Virus record (IMG/VR): IMGVR_UViG_3300010316_000010
Location: 1-56,027 of that record
DNA: 56,027 nucleotides
DNA from: a virus
Direction: 5' to 3' (one strand)
Made by a program: the position numbers and the translations under genes. The notes beneath the pieces were generated by a model. That model ran no database searches and had not been told where the DNA came from. It saw only the letters and a list, made by a program, of their open reading frames with translations. Positions 14,191-20,335 of the stretch are shown here, one piece after another (the stretch's first letter is position 1; every line of letters starts with the position of its first letter).

Positions 14191-15089
14191 TTCTTGATAC
14201 CCTCCTCAAGGTGTGTATAATTCGGAAGAACACCAATAATCTTGGTGAGCTTTTCCAGTTCGGGCTTGCGCCAGACGGGGTCATGCGGGCGAGCGGGGGT
14301 GTGTCTGATATCTACACCTCCTGCAAGTTTGGATACCAAGTTCGCCGCCTGACTGATTGTGACCTGTTCGTCGCAGCCGCAGTTTACCACTGTGAAACCC
14401 TCGGGCGCAAACTCGCGCAGCCGCCAGAAGATCTCAATCAGGTCGTCCACGTAGCAGAACGATCTGTTCTGAAGCCCGCTGCCGTGAACAGTCAGAGCCT
14501 CCCCCGCCTTCGCCTGCTTCACGAACGTGTTGATCACACGTCCGTCGTCCGGCATGTCGGGTCCGTAGGTGTTGAAGATGCGGAGCGCCACGACCCGCGC
14601 CTCCGGCTTGTCCTGCGCTATCTGCCACCCCAAGCCCTCGCTGAGGCGCTTGCACTCGTCGTAGACGCTGCGGACCGTGTCTGTGCGGACGCAGCCCGCG
14701 TTGCCCTCCTCCATCGGAGCGAGTGTCTTGCCGTAGGCCTCGCTGGATGTGGCGATGTAGAGTGTACCGTCCTCGTGCAGAAGATCTTTGAAGTACCTGA
14801 ACGGTGTGATGTTCGCCTGCAAGATGCGCTCCCAGTCGCGGAAGTCGTCGGGGCTGGCGGGGGAGGCAAAGCTCCAGATCTCGTCGTACTTGTTCATGAC
14901 CAGAAACTTGATCTTGCTCGCGTCGGACCCGAAGACGTCGACCCGCGGATCGTTCATGAACGGTTTCCTGGAACCTGTACTCATGTCGTCGACGATGTCG
15001 ATCTGTAGTTCAGGTCCACCCTCCGCCAAGTGGCGGCGAGCGATGGCTGAGCCCAAGAACCCAGCACCTCCGATAATCAGTACTCTCAC
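14181..15089 (-). CDS. NAD-dependent epimerase/dehydratase, UDP-xylose-synthase-like, 302 aa
   Basis: Short-chain dehydrogenase-type sugar-nucleotide enzyme. NAD loop GGAGFLG is at residues 7-13; the active-site segment SVYDECKRLSE gives Y-x3-K; then RIFNTYGPDMPDDGRVI and QNRSFCYVDDLI. YDExKRxxE, NTYGPxMxxxDGRV and RSFCYVDDL are hallmark stretches of UDP-glucuronate decarboxylase (UXS), which makes UDP-xylose. The start is a GTG at 15089 in a GTGA overlap; a 45-residue Arg-rich extension upstream is spurious. Probably supplies the donor sugar to the adjacent glycosyltransferase. Confidence 0.82.
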   Translation of the reverse strand: MRVLIIGGAGFLGSAIARRHLAEGGPELQIDIVDDMSTGSRKPFMNDPRVDVFGSDASKIKFLVMNKYDEIWSFASPASPDDFRDWERILQANITPFRYFKDLLHEDGTLYIATSSEAYGKTLAPMEEGNAGCVRTDTVRSVYDECKRLSEGLGWQIAQDKPEARVVALRIFNTYGPDMPDDGRVINTFVKQAKAGEALTVHGSGLQNRSFCYVDDLIEIFWRLREFAPEGFTVVNCGCDEQVTISQAANLVSKLAGGVDIRHTPARPHDPVWRKPELEKLTKIIGVLPNYTHLEEGIKKCL

Positions 15090-15511
15090 GTCGTTTCCTC
15101 TACAGTGGGCCAGAAGTATTCTAGCTTCGGTTCTTCGGTCCAGTCGAACTGACTGTACCACTCGGGGTCTTTGTGGAGCAGAGCGGCGCGGTGCGAAGAG
15201 TGCAGGCGCTCGTCGCCGAGCCACGGCGGCATCTCGATGTCCAAGAAGTACGGCTTGGAGTGATCAAGCATCAGTGGCATGTTGTTCTCGTAGCCGCGAC
15301 GAATCCACTCTTTGATGCAGCAGTCGGTGTACATCATCAGGGCTGTCACGTGCTGCGACCACATCTTCGTGCATGGGTGATTAGACCACCCTGAGCCTTC
15401 CTGAATAGCGGTCTGCATCTGTCTACCCTCCACGCGCTGTTTGCCGAGGCGGGCGCGGTCGAGAACCTGCGCTGACGCCACGAAGTTAGGATATGGTAAG
15501 AAACTCTGCAT
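15086..15511 (-). CDS. MSMEG_6728-type (pyrimidine-dimer glycosylase-like) protein, 141 aa
   Basis: The N-terminus MQSFLPYPNFVASAQVLDRARLGKQRVEG... carries the FLPYPxFxxSAxxLDxxRLGKQRVE signature, followed by GWSNHPCTKMW, PPWLGDERLHSSHRAALLHKDP and YFWP. This family is annotated as pyrimidine dimer DNA glycosylase/endonuclease V-like; activity is poorly documented. A plausible role is repair, or reading of modified bases. First gene of the hypermodification operon: leader AAACAACTTAGGGGTTGAG and a TATAAA box at 15541-15546. Confidence 0.75.
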   Translation of the reverse strand: MQSFLPYPNFVASAQVLDRARLGKQRVEGRQMQTAIQEGSGWSNHPCTKMWSQHVTALMMYTDCCIKEWIRRGYENNMPLMLDHSKPYFLDIEMPPWLGDERLHSSHRAALLHKDPEWYSQFDWTEEPKLEYFWPTVEETT

Positions 15512-15540
15512 CTCAACCCCTAAGTTGTTTGTGAGAACAT

Positions 15541-15569
15541 TTTATACTACGAACAGCATGTGGACCAGT
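15541..15569 (-). promoter_or_regulatory. Weak promoter candidate for the epimerase-glycosyltransferase-TS operon
   Basis: Minus strand -10 TATAAA at 15541-15546 with only a weak ACTGGT 17 bases upstream. The stretch CTGTTCGTAGTATAAAATG is close to CCGTTCGTAAGTTAAAATG before the gene at 1873-2553, which suggests a shared control element. The rest of the 138-bp gap shows nothing else. Confidence 0.35.
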
Positions 15570-15649
15570 TAGTTCGGTCTCGCCTTGGGGCGGGGATAGC
15601 GTTGCCGCAGGACATGTCGTCAGGAAACGGAACGACCCCGCTGATACCG

Positions 15650-15979
15650 TCATCGAGCGTGATGATCAGGATAATCCACGTCACTCCCCGTGTCCCTCCA
15701 GTTGTGCGAGGGTGGTTCGGGCAATGGCATCCAATGCGTTGGGCATTCTGCTATATCTTCTCGCAGTATACCGCCTTGAGCTTCGGCGTCCCATTCACCG
15801 TTGTTTAGACTGGCTACGCAAGGATATAGAACATCACCGCCGCATATAAGAACGGCCTCGTCTGTCGGTGCTGTTTCAATCGGTCGCCACTCCACCGCCT
15901 TCGCCAGCTTGGCTTCCAGTTCCTCGATGCGCTTTGTCGTGCCGACAGGGTGCGTTTCAAAGTCTCCCCACTTAGCCAT
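15650..15979 (-). CDS. DUF551-type protein, 109 aa
   Basis: EWRPIETAPTDEAVLICGGD and CPTHWMPLPEPP are the two conserved ends of the DUF551 domain, common in phage and prophage early regions and of unknown function. A short coiled-coil segment (KRIEELEAKLAKAV) precedes the domain. Start ATG at 15979. Confidence 0.8.
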   Translation of the reverse strand: MAKWGDFETHPVGTTKRIEELEAKLAKAVEWRPIETAPTDEAVLICGGDVLYPCVASLNNGEWDAEAQGGILREDIAECPTHWMPLPEPPSHNWRDTGSDVDYPDHHAR

Positions 15980-16000
15980 CAGTCATCATCCCCGTCGTCA

Positions 16001-16192
16001 TCATACCCCGTACCTCTTCGCTGCTGTGAGAGCTTCTTTCCACGCACTCAGTTCATCGACTTTGTCGCTGACTTCACGCAGTTCTTGCTCGATCTGTTCA
16101 GGGGTCATGCCCTTCAGATCGTTGTAGAATTCTTTGATAGCGCCGCGAGCCATCTGCTCATGAATGCGGTCCAAGTCTTCTTTACCCAGCAT
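16001..16192 (-). CDS. Hypothetical helical protein, 63 aa
   Basis: Starts MLGKEDLDRIHEQMARGA, nearly all helix, charged. The ATG at 16192 has leader CACAACGGAGGACAAC and overlaps the upstream stop by 11 bases. Function unknown. Confidence 0.6.
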   Translation of the reverse strand: MLGKEDLDRIHEQMARGAIKEFYNDLKGMTPEQIEQELREVSDKVDELSAWKEALTAAKRYGV

Positions 16193-16637
16193 GTTGTCCT
16201 CCGTTGTGGTAAAGTTCTTCAAGTCTGAGGCCGACTGCCAGCCTCATGCGTGGATCATTGTAGTCGTGGGTCAGGCCAGACGGGTGTGGAATGTAGCACC
16301 ACCTCACCCCGTGCGAGACGCTGTAAGCCAGCGTGGCTCTCGCTTGCAGCCACAGCACCCGTTGCACCTGCCGCCCACACACGATGACTGTGCGACCCAC
16401 CCAGCCACTCCACAACCCCTCAACCTTGGTACGCGCACCAATAGGGTCCCAGTCACGGCTGTCGAGCAGGTTCACCCTCTCAAATCCGGTCATGTAGGCG
16501 TTCCTGGGAAGACCTGTGACTTCCTGGAACATCTTCCATAGTCTCCACCCAGATGAGTTGACTGGGTGGGCCATGAGTGCTGCCCGAGGATCCTCGGACA
16601 GCGGGTTGTTCATACCAATGATAATCGCCCTGCTCAC
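16182..16637 (-). CDS. Uracil-DNA-glycosylase-superfamily-like protein, 151 aa
   Basis: IIIGMNNPLSEDPR near the start and YIPHPSGLTHDYN near the end correspond in place and composition to the G-x-N-P and H-P-S segments of the uracil/mismatch DNA glycosylase fold; RTVIVCGRQVQ is the central strand. HPVNSSGWRLWKMF and FERVNLLD recur in uncharacterised homologues. The catalytic residue of classical UDG (GQDPY) is not present, so it may bind rather than cleave, or recognise another base. Next to a pyrimidine-dimer-glycosylase-like gene, it may police or tolerate altered bases (inference). Confidence 0.6.
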   Translation of the reverse strand: MSRAIIIGMNNPLSEDPRAALMAHPVNSSGWRLWKMFQEVTGLPRNAYMTGFERVNLLDSRDWDPIGARTKVEGLWSGWVGRTVIVCGRQVQRVLWLQARATLAYSVSHGVRWCYIPHPSGLTHDYNDPRMRLAVGLRLEELYHNGGQHAG

Positions 16638-17797
16638 ACTGCTTCCTCGTGTGCGTCAGTAACCGTACCGATCAAACGACTCAGTAGGTAGGTCTGCATC
16701 GCGCGGGTGTTGTCCTGGAGCTTGTGGCGCTTGTGAAGCCACTCCTCGAACAGCACCATCGCCAAGTAGTGCGGACCATTCGAGACAGCTTCGCGGCACA
16801 CGAAGATCTGGTCGCGGCCACGGTGGTAGATACCCATGACGCTCGGCCCCAGTGTCTCGGTAAGTTGGACCTCGTACAGGTTCAGGTCGCACTCGAGGTA
16901 CTCGAGAATACTGAACGCCTCGCGCAGTTTGTCAGCCTCCCCCGCCGTCGGGTCGACTTCTGGAAAGCTGCCGTCGCGCTGGTCAGCCGCCTCGACCATC
17001 TGGCGCTTGGCGCTGGACAAGTTCGCGTCGTCGCGATAGCGGCGGGCTACGTCCATGAAAGTGTCTGTCGGTGCGCCGCACAGCGAGAAGTTCAGGTTCT
17101 GATCCCAAGTCTTCGAGCCAGCAATCAGACTCATAGCGACGTCGCGGTTGGTGGTGCGGGGGAGGGTGGTCTCCAGCAGGTACTCCAGCGACCACATGGA
17201 GGCCAAGGTGCGGTCCTCGGTGAGGCTCATCTCAGACAGGACGTTGTAGGTGAACATGGTCTCCTCAGGCAGGGTGCCGACGCGCACACCGCGATAGTAG
17301 ACGTATCGGCTCTTGGTGGCGTAGACCTCAATCTTGCCGTCGATCACCTCGATCGGCGTACCGTCGATGAAAATGTCGCGACGGTTCTTGTAGCACCGCT
17401 GGAACTCCTCACCAGTTACGGCGAATACGGTGTCGGCTTGGGGGCGCTTGTCGCTGATAACACCGCTCTCGTCGAGCGTGTTGCTGTGGAGCTCGCGGTA
17501 CGCCTGCCAGACCTCCCAGTTGCGGCCGAGTTGCGTCGTGAACGGCAGCGCCTCGTCGTTCATGTAGACGCGGCGCACCTCCTGATCGCGAATGGCCTCG
17601 CTCTTGACGTGGAAGACGTACTGCTCACCGCCAGCGTAGAGCGTCAGCTCGTGTCCGGTGCGCAGGATGGTTGCGATTGCGAACTTCAGACCTGTCCCGA
17701 AGTACCCGATAGGGCTGTCAGTGGTCTTGACACTGACACCCATGACTCGGATGACGTCGAGGTCGATCACACCCGCGTTGGAGAAATAGACAGTCAT
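16634..17797 (-). CDS. GHKL-type ATP-binding protein, 387 aa
   Basis: The N-terminus (FSNAGVIDLDVIRVMGVSV, SPIGYFGTGLKFAIATILR at about 27-46) fits a GHKL/HATPase core: an acidic strand-helix followed by a GxGLK ATP lid. The middle is beta-rich. The C-terminal part has FEEWLHKRH, which is reminiscent of, but not identical to, a zincin HExxH helix. Homologous phage proteins are annotated only as ATP-binding. A chaperone- or gyrase-like ATPase action on DNA or protein is possible. The ATG at 17797 follows AGCAACAAGGGAGCACATC; a 15-residue extension is rejected. Confidence 0.6.
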   Translation of the reverse strand: MTVYFSNAGVIDLDVIRVMGVSVKTTDSPIGYFGTGLKFAIATILRTGHELTLYAGGEQYVFHVKSEAIRDQEVRRVYMNDEALPFTTQLGRNWEVWQAYRELHSNTLDESGVISDKRPQADTVFAVTGEEFQRCYKNRRDIFIDGTPIEVIDGKIEVYATKSRYVYYRGVRVGTLPEETMFTYNVLSEMSLTEDRTLASMWSLEYLLETTLPRTTNRDVAMSLIAGSKTWDQNLNFSLCGAPTDTFMDVARRYRDDANLSSAKRQMVEAADQRDGSFPEVDPTAGEADKLREAFSILEYLECDLNLYEVQLTETLGPSVMGIYHRGRDQIFVCREAVSNGPHYLAMVLFEEWLHKRHKLQDNTRAMQTYLLSRLIGTVTDAHEEAV

Positions 17798-17813
17798 GAT
17801 GTGCTCCCTTGTT

Positions 17814-17862
17814 GCTATACTTGCACGAGACAAGTATAGCATTTGACCAGCATCATTGACTA
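17814..17862 (-). promoter_or_regulatory. Promoter with 10-bp inverted-repeat operator
   Basis: GCTATACTTG (17814-17823) and CAAGTATAGC (17831-17840) form a perfect 10-bp inverted repeat around a 7-base centre. The right arm contains the minus-strand -10 TATACT (17833-17838); a weak TAGTCA -35 lies 18 bases upstream. A dimeric regulator bound here would block the promoter of the GHKL gene. Confidence 0.55.
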
Positions 17863-17868
17863 GCCTCT

Positions 17869-18318
17869 CTAAAGCGCCTCCTGAGGACCGCGCTTCTGAT
17901 TCTGGTACTTGCCGTCGTAGGGTATGTCAGTCGGATCGTCCAACATGTGGAACAGAATCTGGGCGATCGGCGTACCCTCCGGCAAGATTATCTCACCCTC
18001 TCCGTGGTTCGTGAGCTCGAGAGTCAAGAACCCTGACCATCCCGGCTCGATCACGGTGTTCTGGACCGCGAGTCCGCGCCGCGCCCACGTGGACTTGTCA
18101 TGCACGATACCGACGATCCAGTTCGGCATGTCGAATTTCTCGAGAGTAGATGCGAGTGCGAACGCACCCCTACCGAGGGTTATCTCTTGATCGAGACGCA
18201 CGTCGTATCCGCAGGCGCTGAGGCCGAACGTGGTGTTCGTAGCCTCGTGCCGTGTGCGCTCTACGAACGGCTCGACCGGCCTGACCTGACGCAGTGTTCG
18301 CGAAGACAGTACAGTCAT
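17869..18318 (-). CDS. dcd: dCTP deaminase / dUTPase-family protein, 149 aa
   Basis: Trimeric dUTPase-fold enzyme producing dUTP or dUMP for the thymidylate branch. Conserved segments: GYDVRL (37-42), VHDKSTWARRG (72-82), EPGWSGFLTLE (91-101, with the catalytic Glu at 101) and GTPIAQILF. The sequence is shorter than E. coli Dcd (about 190) but ends with the usual KYQNQKRGPQ. Feeds dUMP to the TS homologue. The ATG at 18318 overlaps the upstream stop (TGATG); a 70-residue extension is spurious. Confidence 0.88.
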   Translation of the reverse strand: MTVLSSRTLRQVRPVEPFVERTRHEATNTTFGLSACGYDVRLDQEITLGRGAFALASTLEKFDMPNWIVGIVHDKSTWARRGLAVQNTVIEPGWSGFLTLELTNHGEGEIILPEGTPIAQILFHMLDDPTDIPYDGKYQNQKRGPQEAL

Positions 18319-18614
18319 CAGAACACACCTCTCTCTAGTAGTTCGATGAACTTCTCCGGCGATCCGCGCTTGATCTTTCCGGTCTTCGCAGACTGCCACT
18401 TGTTCGCGCTCGGCCAGTACTGAGCGACGACCTTGTCGTTGCGAATACGCTTCACGGGCCAGTGAGCGGGAGTGGAGTTGACCAGATAGTATCCTCCCCG
18501 CTCCGCCGCGTATGCGAATTCGCCCCATCGATCCTCGGCTTTCTCCAGAGTCGCGCGACGTTTTTCTTTGATCTCGCGTTTCTGCTGCTGCCAGTACTCG
18601 ATCATCTCACCCAT
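18318..18614 (-). CDS. Hypothetical basic protein, 98 aa
   Basis: Starts MGEMIEYWQQQKREIKEKRR with a basic coiled helix, then beta-rich VVAQYWPSANKWQS...GKIKRGSPEKFIELL, which resembles short domains in other phage small proteins. Function unknown. Coupled to Dcd downstream and the pyrophosphorylase homologue upstream. Confidence 0.65.
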   Translation of the reverse strand: MGEMIEYWQQQKREIKEKRRATLEKAEDRWGEFAYAAERGGYYLVNSTPAHWPVKRIRNDKVVAQYWPSANKWQSAKTGKIKRGSPEKFIELLERGVF

Positions 18615-19479
18615 GTCTGTAGATCCCCCGAGGTTTGCCTTGTCCAGTCTTCACGCGCAGATACTTGTCGACCTCGCAGAGTGTGTGCTCCACCTCGCGC
18701 ATCTCGAGGATGGGCCAGTCGATCGGCCAGTTGCGGGGGTCTCTGCTCGCAGCCATGATCGCCCGCATCTCGTCGATGAACAGGTGCTTCTTCTGTTTAC
18801 TCGTCAGGTTGCGACCGAAGATGCGGTTCAGGCCGCGCATGGCTCCAGGACCAGGATTCGCCCACGTGAGGATGTCTGGCGCATTGTAGAGCAAATCAGT
18901 CCAGCGCAGGTCGGTGACGAACTCGTAGCTGGTGAAGTCGGCGATGTGTGGGAACTTGGTGAACGCGGACCACGTAGCTTCTAGCGTTCCTGCCTGCTCG
19001 ATCGCGCGGAACACGTCGGCCCTGCCGTCCCAGACCCACTGGATCATCTGTAGAACACCAGTCAGCTTGTCCATGCCGTTCGGGCTGTTGATGATATAGG
19101 CTCCGGTGCAGTACGGCCCCCTCCCGCAGAAAGAAAGGATCGAAGGCTTCATGACGCCAGAGTCGCCCGTATGTAGGAACTCCTCGAAGGCTGTCCGGTT
19201 CCCGAAGCTGGTCTGGTTGAAGATAGCTTCACCAGTGATATTTCGGTTGAATAACCGGAAGACCACGGTCGCCATCAGGGTTGCGACGTTGTCGCCCTCG
19301 TAGCGATTACGTGCATTCGCAGCGAACCAGAGCGTGACGTTGTCCAGTTCGCGATAGACGTTCGTGAACCTGTAGCGGTGAAGAATGGGGTCGTCGGTCC
19401 ACGGGGAGGCACTCCCGGCTTTTCTCCGAAGATAGATCTCGTGGCGCTCGCGAGCGAAGGCGAAAAATTCGTCGTACAT
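18607..19479 (-). CDS. Alpha-glutamyl/putrescinyl thymine pyrophosphorylase-like protein, 290 aa
   Basis: The family (aGPT-PPlase) was defined in phages with hypermodified thymine, where it is proposed to displace pyrophosphate from 5-(pyrophosphoryloxymethyl)uracil in DNA with an amine or amino acid. The signature here is ERHEIYLRR (about 11-19), PWTDDPIL (26-33) and RFTNVYRELD (37-46), all strongly conserved, followed by a helical body and FCGRGPYCTGAYI. Length fits. The start is ATG at 19479 with leader AGCATATGGGAGATAACC; a longer frame would cross the terminator at 19496-19535. It is the clearest sign of a DNA base hypermodification pathway in this phage. The in-DNA hydroxymethyluracil kinase expected before it is not recognised. 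Confidence 0.8.
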   Translation of the reverse strand: MYDEFFAFARERHEIYLRRKAGSASPWTDDPILHRYRFTNVYRELDNVTLWFAANARNRYEGDNVATLMATVVFRLFNRNITGEAIFNQTSFGNRTAFEEFLHTGDSGVMKPSILSFCGRGPYCTGAYIINSPNGMDKLTGVLQMIQWVWDGRADVFRAIEQAGTLEATWSAFTKFPHIADFTSYEFVTDLRWTDLLYNAPDILTWANPGPGAMRGLNRIFGRNLTSKQKKHLFIDEMRAIMAASRDPRNWPIDWPILEMREVEHTLCEVDKYLRVKTGQGKPRGIYRHG

Positions 19480-19495
19480 GGTTATCTCCCATATG

Positions 19496-19535
19496 CTAAA
19501 GAAAAGCCCCCCACACCAGAAGGTGCGGAGGGCTT
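19496..19535 (-). terminator. Rho-independent terminator between NPK-domain gene and pyrophosphorylase homologue
   Basis: Minus-strand RNA forms a 14-bp stem AAGCCCUCCGCACC / GGUGUGGGGGGCUU (two G-U pairs, loop UUCU) followed by UUCUUU. The pairing is good only on the minus strand. It ends the unit from 20280 but sits only about 17 bases before the pyrophosphorylase start, so it may act as an attenuator. Confidence 0.75.
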
Positions 19536-19547
19536 CAGCAACAAGAG

Positions 19548-19570
19548 TATGTGCCGAGGGTAGCGGCACA
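19548..19570 (-). other. Small stem-loop ATGTGCCG/CGGCACAT
   Basis: An 8-bp perfect inverted repeat with a 7-base loop, between the NPK-domain gene stop (19597) and the terminator. It could compete with or stabilise the terminator structure. Confidence 0.4.
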
Positions 19571-19596
19571 TCCCCCTTGTAGCATGTGACCACAAA

Positions 19597-20280
19597 TCAG
19601 GCAACAGCCTTGACAGTGATGAAACCCTTCTTGAGGTCCCAGGAGATGTCGGTGGTCTTCACACCAGCGGTCAGCGCCTGCTCGATCGTCATGCCTTCTT
19701 TGTACATGTTGAAGCGATCTGCCGACGCGCTGCCGTCACGCTTCGGGTTGTTCGAGGCGCCGTACTTCTGGCCCTCTTTGTCGGCACCGAAGTGGATGGT
19801 CGACTTTGGGTTGTGAACGCTCAGCTTGCGCGGGGTCTTCTCAACAGGTGCCTTGCCGTCGGGCTTCGTCGTCGGGGTTGCAGTAGTCATTTGTCTGGAC
19901 TCCTCTATTGCCAGTTTGCGATCCAAGCGGATCAGGTTAACGACCTCGGTCGATTCTTTCGGTGTCTCGCGAGCCTTCTCACACATGACGGCCCACATCT
20001 GCTTGGAGAACCTCTGCATCGACGCTATCCGCATCTGATGTGTCATCCCAGCAGTTTCTTCCAAACTCCTCGCAGTCTCCTGCGCTAGATGGTCGGCCCC
20101 GAGCCTGCTCATCAGGCTTGGGATACGATTCAGTGGTATCTGTTCGGTGATTTTCTCGTGACCCACGATGAGTGGATCTCCGAGCTGGTAGACAGGATCA
20201 AGACCTGCCTCTCTGACATCTTTGAAGGCCCAGAGGTCCCCAAGTCCGTCACGCGTTATTGCGATGCACCCAATCATCAT
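19597..20280 (-). CDS. NPK-domain protein with N-terminal helical region, 227 aa
   Basis: Residues 1-125 are helical and unrecognised. The C-terminal 45 residues (NPKRDGSASADRFNMYKEG ... TTDISWDLKKGFITV) are clearly homologous to the C-terminus of the protein at 55489-55812, sharing NPKR-G-A-RF-Y-G-T-QA-AG-DI-WD-K-I, and more distantly to 8156-8818. A Lys/Pro/Thr-rich linker joins the halves. The start at 20280 has leader AGCAACTGGGGTT and promoter 20305-20333, so the full length is real although an internal ATG precedes the linker. DNA-binding or structural role possible; unknown. Confidence 0.7.
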   Translation of the reverse strand: MMIGCIAITRDGLGDLWAFKDVREAGLDPVYQLGDPLIVGHEKITEQIPLNRIPSLMSRLGADHLAQETARSLEETAGMTHQMRIASMQRFSKQMWAVMCEKARETPKESTEVVNLIRLDRKLAIEESRQMTTATPTTKPDGKAPVEKTPRKLSVHNPKSTIHFGADKEGQKYGASNNPKRDGSASADRFNMYKEGMTIEQALTAGVKTTDISWDLKKGFITVKAVA

Positions 20281-20304
20281 AACCCCAGTTGCTGTCGTAG
20301 TTCA

Positions 20305-20333
20305 AATTTAGCGTTCGATTAGATCAAACGCAA
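20305..20333 (-). promoter_or_regulatory. Candidate promoter
   Basis: Minus strand TTGCGT, 17-base spacer, TAAATT, in the 55-bp gap before the gene starting at 20280. Confidence 0.5.
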
Positions 20334-20335
20334 GC

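Noticed and set aside
16724-17839. 371-codon plus-strand frame opposite the GHKL gene
   Set aside because: Val/Arg/Leu/His-rich shadow frame; the minus frame has clear motifs, leader and operator.
19485-19575. 29-codon leader-peptide frame (MCRYPRHIL...) over the terminator before the pyrophosphorylase gene
   Set aside because: The SD-like AAGGGGG touches the ATG, leaving no spacing, and the frame simply reads through the stem-loops.
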